NCBI GenBank assembly: GCA_028291885.1
Contig: JAQGNJ010000079.1
Coordinates: forward strand, 1 to 37,018
Direction: 5' to 3'
DNA: 37,018 nt
Source of the DNA: Ramlibacter sp.
GTDB taxonomy: Bacteria > Pseudomonadota > Gammaproteobacteria > Burkholderiales > Burkholderiaceae_C
The position numbers were made by a program, and so were the translations under genes. The notes below the pieces were generated by a model that was not told where the DNA came from, made no database searches, and saw nothing but the letters and a program-made list of their open reading frames with translations. This document shows, one piece after another, positions 15,222 through 22,057 of the stretch (position 1 is the stretch's first letter; the number at the start of each line of letters is the position of its first letter).

Positions 15222-15223
15222 GT
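15202..15223. promoter_or_regulatory. 22-bp palindrome-like site shared with csu promoter region
   Basis: ACTTGTGCTGCTTGTTTCAAGT aligns with the csu upstream palindrome at 8424-8445 at 16 of 22 positions, keeping ACTTG-N12-CAAGT. Here it overlaps the predicted -35 and spacer, whereas at csu it is upstream of the -35. A shared regulator could therefore act differently at the two operons. Confidence 0.45.
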
Positions 15224-15232
15224 TGTTTCAAG
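15213..15232. repeat. Tandem 10-bp repeat TTGTTTCAAG x2
   Basis: TTGTTTCAAG occurs at 15213-15222 and is repeated exactly at 15223-15232, covering the -35 region of the second fimbria-like operon. One-turn spacing suggests a protein binding array or local slippage. The remaining intergenic DNA to 15383 holds a GTAAC-GAAAA-GTTAC inverted repeat (15301-15315) and a candidate terminator, and nothing coding that I can support. Confidence 0.6.
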
Positions 15233-15325
15233 CGCGGAACGTTAGGAATCAGGCACTTGCAAGCTAAAACTCAAACCAGCGTGCAAAACTTCACGAGTTG
15301 GTAACGAAAAGTTACAACAAATCGG

Positions 15326-15354
15326 CTCGCCGGCTTGGGCGGGCCCGCGGCGAG
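15326..15354 (-). terminator. Candidate terminator of the Bug/ModA-like operon
   Basis: CTCGCCG (15326-15332) pairs with CGGCGAG (15348-15354). The 15-nt loop contains its own CGGGCCCG palindrome. On the - strand the hairpin is followed by a T-rich stretch (GATTTGTTGTAACTTTT). It sits 30 bp after the ModA-like stop. Confidence 0.4.
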
Positions 15355-15383
15355 GTTGTTGCTGCCGGGGCTCGCCGAGGTAG

Positions 15384-16085
15384 CTATTCGGCCTCGAAGC
15401 CGCCGGACCGCCGGATCGGCTTTGCGTCATCCCCCGTGAGCAGCCGGACCAATGCCGTCGCCGCGGTGCGGTCTGCAGCACGGGCGCAGACCGCTGCGGC
15501 ATAGACCGTGGCCAGCTCGAATTCCTTTGGCAGCGCAGCAACGAGCCGGACCCCGGGGGTGTAGAGGATCTCGGTGACCTGGGTGCAGCCGACGAGGTCC
15601 TCGGCCGCTGCCTGCGTCATTTCGCGCATCGCCGTCGCGCCATTGGGGAACGGCCGGAGCTTTGCGGCGAGTTCCTCGTCCAGGCCCAGGGATTTCAGCA
15701 CCTTCATGAAGTGGATCCCGGCAGTCGCCTTGACCGGGTCCGGGAAATAGATGCCGCGAGCCTGCCGGAGCAAGGTGGACAAGGCCGCCGCCGTGTCCAC
15801 CGCCGGCATCGCCCGACCGGATTTGACCGCGATCCCGGTGCGCACCACGCCCAAGGGAAGCGCGCTGCCGGCGACGACGTGGCCTTGCCGCTCCAGCTGC
15901 GCGATCAGCGCCTCGGTAAGGATCACCACGTCGCACGGTGCGCCCGACAGCAGTTTGTCCTTCATCAGGCCGACGGCGCCGAACGTCCCCTGGATGGACA
16001 AGCCACTCTCCTGCTGGAAGCGGTCCTGCAACCGGCCCACCAGGCCCTGCGCAGCCCCGGCGCTGATCAAGTCCAGCTGCTTCAT
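15384..16085 (-). CDS. ModA-like substrate-binding-fold protein without signal peptide
   Basis: A 233-aa protein of the molybdate-binding-protein superfamily (COG0725-like). It starts MKQLDLISAGAAQGLVGRL, i.e. directly with the first beta-strand of the fold. No export signal is present and none exists in the upstream frame. Recognisable stretches are SGAPCDVVILTEALI, GIYFPDPVKATAGIHF, FPNGATAMREM and GCTQVTEILYT. The ATG at 16085 overlaps the stop of the Bug gene (TGATG), so it is coupled to it; the longer ORF is a shadow. Proteins of this kind without a signal peptide are, to my knowledge, frequent in Burkholderiales beside tricarboxylate-receptor genes, and their role is unclear. A cytosolic ligand sensor is one possibility. 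Confidence 0.75.
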   Translation of the reverse strand: MKQLDLISAGAAQGLVGRLQDRFQQESGLSIQGTFGAVGLMKDKLLSGAPCDVVILTEALIAQLERQGHVVAGSALPLGVVRTGIAVKSGRAMPAVDTAAALSTLLRQARGIYFPDPVKATAGIHFMKVLKSLGLDEELAAKLRPFPNGATAMREMTQAAAEDLVGCTQVTEILYTPGVRLVAALPKEFELATVYAAAVCARAADRTAATALVRLLTGDDAKPIRRSGGFEAE

Positions 16086-16729
16086 CACTCCGCCTTGATG
16101 TGGGCGGTCCTGATCACCTTGGCCCATTTGGCGATGTCGTCCTGGACGTATCTGTCGAAGACCTCGGGCGTCATCACCAGCGGGGTCGCGCCCTGCCTGC
16201 CCCACTGCTGGCGCACTTCGGCGTTCCCGCCGATCTTGGAGACCGCTTCGTTGAGGCGGTCGACCACGGCCTTGGGTGTGCCCTTCGGCGCCATCAGCCC
16301 AAGCCAGATCGTGGCCTCGTAGTTGGGGACGCCCGATTCGTGCACCGTCGGAACATCCGGCAGCACGTCGGAGCGCTGCCGCCCGGTGGTGGCGATGGCT
16401 TTGACCTTGCCGGCCTTGATCTGTTCGACCATGGTCGTGACGGCATCGAACATCATGTCCACCTGGCCGCCGATGACGTCGGTGCGGGCGCCGGAGCTGC
16501 CCTTGTACGGGATGTGGACCAGGTAGACGTCGGCCATGCTCTTGAACAATTCGCCGGCCATGTGGTAGAAGCGGGCGTAGTTGTCCGCCGGACCGCCGGT
16601 CGCGAACGGCACGATGATCTTCACCGGCCGGCTCGGGTAGGCCTGGCCGAAGGCGGGAGCGGCGAGCAGCGAGCCGGCCAGTCCCAGCGCCAGCAGCAGG
16701 GAACGGCGGTGGCTCGCTTGCGGCGCCAT
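16085..16729 (-). CDS. Bug-type tricarboxylate receptor, internally deleted
   Basis: This 214-aa protein has a signal peptide (MAPQASHRRSLLLALGLAGSLLAAPAFG) and the Bug-family opening YPSRPVKIIVPFATGGPADN. It then jumps to YARFYHMAGELFKSMADV, which in full-length family members lies about a hundred residues further on. The remaining C-terminal part (VHIPYKGSSG, DVIGGQVDMMFD, VPTVHESGVPNYEATIWLGLMAPKGTP) is intact and in frame. Full-length Bug proteins, including the neighbour, are about 320 aa, so roughly 105-110 residues of the first lobe are missing. It lies 2 bp after the intact Bug gene and overlaps the ModA-like gene by 1 bp. Ligand binding between two lobes is probably lost; it may be a decaying paralogue. 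Confidence 0.82.
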   Translation of the reverse strand: MAPQASHRRSLLLALGLAGSLLAAPAFGQAYPSRPVKIIVPFATGGPADNYARFYHMAGELFKSMADVYLVHIPYKGSSGARTDVIGGQVDMMFDAVTTMVEQIKAGKVKAIATTGRQRSDVLPDVPTVHESGVPNYEATIWLGLMAPKGTPKAVVDRLNEAVSKIGGNAEVRQQWGRQGATPLVMTPEVFDRYVQDDIAKWAKVIRTAHIKAE

Positions 16730-16731
16730 GG

Positions 16732-17700
16732 CTATTCCACCTTGCCGATCTTCTTGACCACCTCGGACATGCGCCTGGCGTCGGCCTGCACGTACTTCTC
16801 GAACTCCGGCGTGTCCTGGTAGAGGATGGGGCTGCCCGCGTTCAGGATCACCTCCTTGACCTTAGCGTCCATCGCCGCCGCCCGCGCCGCCGCACGCAGG
16901 CGCTGCGCCACCGGCTCCGGGGTCGCAGCCGGGATGAACAGGCCCGACCACTGCGCGTATTCGGCGTTGTAGCCGGCGGCCTTGAGCGACGGCACGTCCG
17001 GCAAGGCGTCGAGCTTGCCGTTGCCCCAGTGCGCCAGGACCCGCAGCTTTCCGGCCTTGACGTGCTGCAGCACCGTGGCGGGACCGGAGGAGACCGCGTC
17101 GATCTGCCCGCCCAGCAAGGCGACGACCGCCGGGCCGGCGCCGGTGAAAGGAACATGCGTGAGCTTGATGCCGGCGTCCTGCGACAGGATCTCCATCGGG
17201 ACGTGCATGGTTCCGTAGTTGCCCGAGGAGCCGTAGTTGATCGCGCCGGGACGCTTCTTCGCGTCCTCGACGAAGTCCTTCACCGTTTTCCAAGGCGCAT
17301 CGGCTCGCACCGCGAGCACGGTGGGGTCGGCGGTGAAGCGGGCGATGGGCCGCAGCGAGTTCGGCGCGAACATCTGGGCGCGACCCAGCACCACGTCCGC
17401 CTCGGGAATGACCGTCAGCGAGGACAGCGACAGCAACACGGAATAGCCGTCGGCCGGCGCCTTGCTGACCAGCGCCATGCCGATGCCGCCACCGGCGCCG
17501 CCCCTGTTTTCGATGACGACCGGCTGGCCCAGGTCGCGCGACATGGCTTCGGCCACCGGGCGCGCCACGATGTCGGCGAGCCCGCCCGGCGGGAACGGAA
17601 CGACCATGGTGATCGGCTTGGCGGGCCAGGCAGCCTGGGCGGCGGCAAGGCCGGCGGCGGCCAGAAGAAGGGCGGCGACGACTACGGAACGACGGTGCAT
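16732..17700 (-). CDS. Bug-type tripartite tricarboxylate transporter substrate-binding protein
   Basis: A 322-aa periplasmic receptor of full family length. The signal peptide is MHRRSVVVAALLLAAAGLAAAQA. Family elements in order are WPAKPITMVVPFPPGGLAD, QPVVIENRGGAGGGIG, KAPADGYSVLL, INYGSSGNYGTMHV, HVPFTGAGPAVVALLGGQIDA and VLAHWGNGKLDALPDVPSLKAAG. Such proteins capture carboxylates or related small molecules for TctAB-type permeases, but many are orphans and no permease is visible here. The ATG at 17700 follows AAGGAG at 8 nt spacing; the longer ORF start at 17775 would destroy the signal peptide. It is the first gene of a three-gene unit with the deleted Bug and ModA-like genes. The ligand is unknown. 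Confidence 0.9.
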   Translation of the reverse strand: MHRRSVVVAALLLAAAGLAAAQAAWPAKPITMVVPFPPGGLADIVARPVAEAMSRDLGQPVVIENRGGAGGGIGMALVSKAPADGYSVLLSLSSLTVIPEADVVLGRAQMFAPNSLRPIARFTADPTVLAVRADAPWKTVKDFVEDAKKRPGAINYGSSGNYGTMHVPMEILSQDAGIKLTHVPFTGAGPAVVALLGGQIDAVSSGPATVLQHVKAGKLRVLAHWGNGKLDALPDVPSLKAAGYNAEYAQWSGLFIPAATPEPVAQRLRAAARAAAMDAKVKEVILNAGSPILYQDTPEFEKYVQADARRMSEVVKKIGKVE

Positions 17701-17807
17701 CTGGAGGACTCCTTTTTCGCAGAGCATGCTGGATGCCGGCTGCGCAACCGGAGAGAGTTTTCCCCATGCGCGCAAGCCGCCGGCGCGCGTACGGGCCGCG
17801 CGCCGGT

Positions 17808-18797
17808 TCAGGCGGACAAGGGCGGTTCGGCCATCGCCTCGAGCTGCTCCTGGAGCATCTGGACCTGACCCTGCCAGTAATCGCTGCTGCCGAACCAGGG
17901 GAAGGTCGGCGGAAATGCCGGGTCATCCCAGCGCCGCGCCAGCCACGCGCTGTAGTGGATCAGCCGCAGCGTGCGCAGCGGTTCGATCAGCACCAGCTCG
18001 CGCCTGTCGAATTCGCGGAACTGCTCGTAGCCATCGAGCAGCGCTCCGAGCTGCTGGTTGCGGTCGCGCCGCTCGCCCGACAGCAGCATCCACAGGTCCT
18101 GGACCGCGGGACCGGTGCAGGTGTCGTCCAGGTCGACGAAGTGCGGCCCCTGATCCGGCGTCCAGAGGATGTTTCCGGGGTGGCAATCGCCGTGCAGGCG
18201 GATCCGGCGCGCCGGGTTCGCTTCCAGCATCGAAGAGATCATCTCGATCGCGGCGTTGCAATGCTTGAGCCAGGGACCTTGCACGTCGAGCGGGATCGCG
18301 TCGTTGGCCAGCAGCCAGTCACGCGGCTCGATCGCGAACGTCTGCACGTCCAGCTGCGGCCGCGCGGCGAAAGACTGGCCCGCACCGACGGTGTGGATGC
18401 GCGCCAGGAAGCGGCCGATCCACTCCAGAACCTCGAAGTCGTCGAGTTCCGGCCGCCGGCCGCCGCGGCGCGGGCTGACGCTGAAGCGGAATCCCGCGTG
18501 CTGGTTCAGGCTGCGGCCGTCCAGGAGCAGCGGGCCGACGGCCGGGATTTCCGCTGCCATCAACTGCGCGGCGAAGCCATGTTCCTCCAGGATCTGCTGC
18601 TCGTTCCAGCGTCCGGGCCGGTAGAACTTGGCGACGACGCTGTCATTGCCCTCGAAAGCGTCCTCCAGCTGGATCTGGTAGACCCGGTTTTCGTACGAAC
18701 TCAGTCCGAGCAGGCGCCCGTCGCCGTGCAGGCCGACCGAGGACAGGGCGTCGAGCACCACGTCGGGCGTGAGGTGCTCATAGGGATGGGAAGACAT
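17808..18797 (-). CDS. srkA: Stress response Ser/Thr protein kinase SrkA (YihE/RdoA family)
   Basis: A 329-aa cytoplasmic kinase of the aminoglycoside-phosphotransferase-like fold; E. coli SrkA is about 328 aa. Visible elements are LGLSSYENRVYQIQLED (nucleotide loop), DSVVAKFYRPGRW (catalytic Lys), RLHGDCHPGNILW (catalytic loop with Asp and Asn) and HFVDLDDTCTGPAVQDLW (metal-binding DxD-like segment). All catalytic residues are present. The ATG at 18797 (MSSHPYEHLTPD) was chosen since family members start here; the ORF track extends 48 codons upstream without similarity. In E. coli the protein counters stress-induced death (Cpx-regulated), which fits the envelope-stress flavour of the region. 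It lies 26 bp after the DUF2855 gene and may be cotranscribed. Confidence 0.92.
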   Translation of the reverse strand: MSSHPYEHLTPDVVLDALSSVGLHGDGRLLGLSSYENRVYQIQLEDAFEGNDSVVAKFYRPGRWNEQQILEEHGFAAQLMAAEIPAVGPLLLDGRSLNQHAGFRFSVSPRRGGRRPELDDFEVLEWIGRFLARIHTVGAGQSFAARPQLDVQTFAIEPRDWLLANDAIPLDVQGPWLKHCNAAIEMISSMLEANPARRIRLHGDCHPGNILWTPDQGPHFVDLDDTCTGPAVQDLWMLLSGERRDRNQQLGALLDGYEQFREFDRRELVLIEPLRTLRLIHYSAWLARRWDDPAFPPTFPWFGSSDYWQGQVQMLQEQLEAMAEPPLSA

Positions 18798-18823
18798 GCG
18801 CCATTGTCTCCCGCCCATTCGCT

Positions 18824-19918
18824 TCAGGCCGTGGACAGCGACAGGATGTGACCGCGCCGCGGATCGCCCTTTCCCGCCAGCACCTGCGCATAGACGGCCC
18901 GCAAGGCCGCTGGCCCGCGATGGTGTTGCGCGACCAGCCATGGCGTTTCGTCACCCGCAACCCGCGCGAGGAAAGCCTGCCAGCCGTTCACCAGGCGGCT
19001 GCGGAGCTGTGCGGCGCCCCAGTCGGCGATACGCTTTGCCGCCTGGGCCGGCGCGAAGAACAGCACCGGACGCGGACCCTCCAGGCCCTTGCCGCCGCCC
19101 AGCTGCTCGACGTGCGTGCCGCCGACCGAGCAGCTGTATCTCAGGTTGGCGAACCGGCTGTGGATGCGGCGGCGCAGGTCGGCGTTGCCGGCGAAGTCGA
19201 TGTAGACGGTCGCCGCGTCGGCAGGCAACTGGTCGAGTTCTTCATAGGCCAGCACGTGGCTGTAGCAGCCCAGGCTCTCGCAGAACGCCTTGTTGGCCGC
19301 GGAGGTGAGGCCGACCACTTGCAGTCCCGGCCGCTGGGCCAGGTGGAACGCCGACCCGTACGCGGTCTTGCTCGAAGCGCTCGAAAGCAGCATGGTGGCG
19401 GCGCCGAAGAACGCGTTGTCGGCGAGGAAGTCGTCGATCAGCCAGGAGGTCATGAACAGCGGCCGCAACAGCGCCTGCAGGTCTTCGGTGTCCGCGCGAT
19501 AGAACGGGTCGGCGCCACAGCGCTGGTACTGGTTGTACACGGCGTGCAGCTCACTGCGATGCGGCGCCGCATCGGAAAAGCCGGTGAAGGCGAGCCGGTC
19601 CGGCTGCAGGACCGCATGGTCGGCCATCGGCCAGTAACCCCAGACCCGCTCTCCCACCGCAACGCCCGGGTGCAGCGACTGCAGCACCGTCGCGAAGCCC
19701 CAGACCGGCACGACGCCCCAGCCCGCTTCGGCTGCCGGGAAGAATTGCCAGTAGTCCATCGCATCGCCGAAGGCCGCGTAAGTGATGTTGTTCGACGTCA
19801 GGGCGAAGCTCTCGACGCGAAGGCGCGCCTGGCCCTGGGCGAGCGGCGCGTCCGCAGCTCGATGCAGCCGGGTTTCGGCAAGCTGGTCCTTGCGAACGAG
19901 GAGGGTGGTCGTGCTCAT
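18824..19918 (-). CDS. DUF2855 family protein (MDR-like fold)
   Basis: A 364-aa protein that reads like the DUF2855 family, distantly related to medium-chain dehydrogenases/reductases. Conserved-looking stretches include ALTSNNITYAAFGDAMDYWQFFP, GVVPVWGFATV, GERVWGYWPMADH, FMTSWLIDDFL, LLSSASSKTAYGSAFHL (the position of the MDR cofactor-binding Gly motif is replaced by SSASSKTA) and YIDFAGNADLR. No zinc-binding Cys cluster and no signal peptide are seen, so it is probably cytoplasmic. The reaction is unknown. It is preceded on the same strand by the ohr terminator, so it probably has its own promoter, and it is followed at 26 bp by srkA. Confidence 0.85.
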   Translation of the reverse strand: MSTTTLLVRKDQLAETRLHRAADAPLAQGQARLRVESFALTSNNITYAAFGDAMDYWQFFPAAEAGWGVVPVWGFATVLQSLHPGVAVGERVWGYWPMADHAVLQPDRLAFTGFSDAAPHRSELHAVYNQYQRCGADPFYRADTEDLQALLRPLFMTSWLIDDFLADNAFFGAATMLLSSASSKTAYGSAFHLAQRPGLQVVGLTSAANKAFCESLGCYSHVLAYEELDQLPADAATVYIDFAGNADLRRRIHSRFANLRYSCSVGGTHVEQLGGGKGLEGPRPVLFFAPAQAAKRIADWGAAQLRSRLVNGWQAFLARVAGDETPWLVAQHHRGPAALRAVYAQVLAGKGDPRRGHILSLSTA

Positions 19919-19938
19919 GGCGCCATCGTCAACGAAAC

Positions 19939-19965
19939 GGCCCGCCTGTTCAACACAGGCGGGCC
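19939..19965 (-). terminator. Intrinsic terminator of ohrR-ohr
   Basis: GGCCCGCCTGT / ACAGGCGGGCC forms an 11-bp perfect stem with a TCAAC loop. On the - strand it is followed by GTTTCGTT. It lies 22 bp after the ohr stop and 20 bp before the DUF2855 start. Confidence 0.8.
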
Positions 19966-19987
19966 GCGTCGGGGACAGGCGCCGGGA

Positions 19988-20407
19988 TCAGACCACGTTG
20001 ATCGTCACGTCGATGTTGCCGCGCGTCGCGTTGGAATAGGGGCAGACCTGGTGGGCCGCGTCGACCAGCTTGCGGGCCGCTTCTGGTTCCATGCCGGGAA
20101 GGCTCACGTCCAGCCGCGCGGCGATGCCGTAAGCCTCGCCGACCTTGCCCAGATCGACGCTCGAGTCGATCGCCAGGCCCTCCGGCAGGGTGATCTTCTG
20201 CATGCCGGCGACGGCCTTGATCGCGCCGATGAAGCACGCGGCGTAACCGGCTGCGAACAGCTGCTCGGGATTGGTGCCGGTGCCGGCGGCGCCTGGGGAC
20301 GACAGCTTGATGTCGAGCCGGCCGTCATCCGTGCGCGAGGCGCCGTCGCGGCCGCCGGTGGTATGGGCCTTGGCGGTGTACATGACTTTGTCGAGCTTTG
20401 CGGTCAT
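19988..20407 (-). CDS. ohr: Organic hydroperoxide reductase Ohr
   Basis: A 139-aa cytoplasmic thiol peroxidase of the OsmC/Ohr family that reduces organic and fatty-acid hydroperoxides to alcohols using a lipoyl-protein reductant. Both catalytic cysteines are present: C58 in YAACFIGA and C122 in VCPYSNATRGN. GTNPEQLFAAGYAACF and GRLDIKLSSP are family signatures, and length is typical. The gene is 28 bp downstream of its MarR-type regulator on the same strand, so an autoregulated ohrR-ohr operon is likely. A strong terminator closes the unit. Confidence 0.97.
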   Translation of the reverse strand: MTAKLDKVMYTAKAHTTGGRDGASRTDDGRLDIKLSSPGAAGTGTNPEQLFAAGYAACFIGAIKAVAGMQKITLPEGLAIDSSVDLGKVGEAYGIAARLDVSLPGMEPEAARKLVDAAHQVCPYSNATRGNIDVTINVV

Positions 20408-20435
20408 TTGGAGCTTTCAGGTTGGGTGGGTGAAA

Positions 20436-20885
20436 TCAGGCCGTGAGGCGCTGGCGCAGGGCTTGCACCTGCCGGGTGAGTGAAACGACGTCCGCCGTCG
20501 GGCACTGCGTGGCCTGCAGGATGGCGGACGGGACCTTGGCGGCGCGGGTCTTGAGCTTGCGGCCGGCGGCAGTCAGGGTGACGTGGACGCGCCGCTCGTC
20601 GTCCAGGGCCCGGATGCGGGCAACCAGGCCCGCCGCTTCCAGCCGCTTGAGCAGCGGCGTGAGCGTTCCGGAGTCCAGGAACAGGCGCTCGCCGAGTTCG
20701 GACACCATCAGGCCGTCGCGCTCCCAGAGCACCAGCATCGCGAGGTATTGCGGATACGTCAGGCCGAGCGCCTCCAGCACCGGCTTGTACAGCTTGGTCA
20801 TGGCCAGCGACGCGGAATAGAGCGCGAAGCACAGCTGGTTGTCCAGCTGCAGCGCGGGGTCGGTGGAGGTCTTCGGCGACGGCAT
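20436..20885 (-). CDS. ohrR: Organic-peroxide-sensing MarR-family repressor OhrR
   Basis: This 149-aa winged-helix dimeric repressor has the sensing cysteine C19 in [14 protein letters not shown] second cysteine, C128 (ATQCPTADV), near the C-terminus makes it a two-Cys type (as in Xanthomonas), where oxidation forms an intersubunit disulphide. The DNA-binding region spans about residues 40-105: [35 protein letters not shown] and the wing [13 protein letters not shown]. It lies directly upstream of ohr. A promoter with TTGCGC-17-TATGAT ends 6 bp before the ATG, implying a leaderless or nearly leaderless transcript; no ribosome site is seen. Confidence 0.95.
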   Translation of the reverse strand: MPSPKTSTDPALQLDNQLCFALYSASLAMTKLYKPVLEALGLTYPQYLAMLVLWERDGLMVSELGERLFLDSGTLTPLLKRLEAAGLVARIRALDDERRVHVTLTAAGRKLKTRAAKVPSAILQATQCPTADVVSLTRQVQALRQRLTA

Positions 20886-20891
20886 GCCTGA

Positions 20892-20920
20892 ATCATAGCA
20901 GCCGATTAGATCGTGCGCAA
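20892..20920 (-). promoter_or_regulatory. ohrR promoter, predicted start at the ATG
   Basis: On the - strand TTGCGC (20920-20915) and TATGAT (20897-20892) are exactly 17 bp apart. Transcription would begin around 20885, the A of the ohrR ATG. GATT...AATC half-sites (GATTAGATCGTGCGCAATC, 20904-20922) lie over the spacer and -35 and may be part of an OhrR operator, but the palindrome is weak. Confidence 0.45.
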
Positions 20921-20964
20921 TCTTTCCGGCCGGAGCCTTGCGCGGGATCGATCGTCCGGTAAGC

Positions 20965-21930
20965 CTAGGCCGCGCCCGGACGCACGACGGTGCGCACCGT
21001 CATCAGCTCGTCCAGAACCGCGTCCAGCGTCAGCATCTCGCGGTAGACGCCCAGGGCGAGCTGGGGCGGCCCGAAGGCCTTTTGGCGGGACAGGGCGTCG
21101 CCCAGCATCCAGCGCAGGATGAACATTCGCGCCTCACGTTGCGGCCATTTGCGCACCAGGTCGCCGCTCAGTTGCTTGTCGCTGGCGATCTCCTCCCCGG
21201 CGGTCGAGGGCGCGTCCCACTGCGGCGCGTTCTGCCCGAAGCGGCCGCGGTAGGCGTCGCGAACCAGTTCCCATTCCTGCCGCCGGTCCAGCTGCCGGTA
21301 CAGCTCGCGCAGTTCCAGGAACACCCAGGGGCTGGTGTAGCGAAAGTCGACCAGGTGTTGCTCGAGCAGCTCCGCCGCGCCCCTGAATTCGCGCCGGGCG
21401 CACAGCCTTTGCAGCCGCTCGCGCAGCTCGTGCAGGTCCACCAGCGTCGCCTCGCGGCGCGAAGGCGTGTCGCCGATCACGGACACATAGACCGGGCTGG
21501 ACGCCTCGACGATGTCGCGGCCGTCGGGAAATGTCTCGCCGGCGCCCCTGCGGTCGGTCGCCTGCCGCACCTTGTTCTTGCCGGTCGAGCGCGCCGAGTC
21601 GCCGTCCATTTCGATTCCGAGCCGGCGGCGCCGCTCGCACACCCAGCCCACCGCTGCGGCGAGTGCGGCGCTTGCCAGCAGCCAGGTCAACTCGGGCGGC
21701 GGCGCCGCGACCATGCGGCGCGGGAGCGCGACGGCCGCCGGCCACGCGGTCTTCGGCTCGGCCAAGCTGGCCAGGAAAACCGTTGCGGCGTTGCCTGCGG
21801 CCGCGGTCTTGGGCGGCGCGGGCGGGCGTTCCGGCGGGACCTGCCGCAATTCGGGGGTGCCCCGCAGGACGATCGAGGAAGCCTCGGACTCCGGGTCGGT
21901 CGAAAGGGAAGCTGGTTTCTCCGAAGTCAA
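20965..21930 (-). CDS. Hypothetical single-pass membrane protein with C-terminal helical domain
   Basis: A 321-aa protein I cannot assign. Residues 1-75 are Pro/Ala-rich and disordered-looking. A hydrophobic segment at about 76-98 (PPPELTWLLASAALAAAVGWV) is followed by a basic stop-transfer ERRRRLG. The C-terminal part (about 160-315) is helical and Arg/Leu/Glu-rich: LHELRERLQRLCARREFRGAAELLEQHL, TSPWVFLELRELYRQLDRRQEW and RFGQNAPQW. The last region resembles the tetratricopeptide-like parts seen in FimV-type proteins, a weak similarity recalled from pattern only. There is no clear signal peptide. It stands alone between ohrR and the NodIJ-like exporter, all on the same strand. Confidence 0.6.
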   Translation of the reverse strand: MTSEKPASLSTDPESEASSIVLRGTPELRQVPPERPPAPPKTAAAGNAATVFLASLAEPKTAWPAAVALPRRMVAAPPPELTWLLASAALAAAVGWVCERRRRLGIEMDGDSARSTGKNKVRQATDRRGAGETFPDGRDIVEASSPVYVSVIGDTPSRREATLVDLHELRERLQRLCARREFRGAAELLEQHLVDFRYTSPWVFLELRELYRQLDRRQEWELVRDAYRGRFGQNAPQWDAPSTAGEEIASDKQLSGDLVRKWPQREARMFILRWMLGDALSRQKAFGPPQLALGVYREMLTLDAVLDELMTVRTVVRPGAA

Positions 21931-22011
21931 GGGTCCGCCGTCTTAAGTCCTTGGTATTCAGATGTTACAAGGAGCTCGGCCGTTTGCCTACGCGGATGTC
22001 GCTTCAACGCA

Positions 22012-22052
22012 AAAGGCGGGCGCATCGCCTCCCGCTGGCGGGCTTTGCCTTT
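22012..22052 (-). terminator. Candidate terminator after NodIJ-like exporter
   Basis: AAAGGC (22012-22017) and GCCTTT (22047-22052) bracket inner stems including CCCGC-TG-GCGGG. On the - strand the structure ends in CCGCCTTTTGCG. It begins 6 bp after the permease stop. Confidence 0.4.
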
Positions 22053-22057
22053 GGCGC

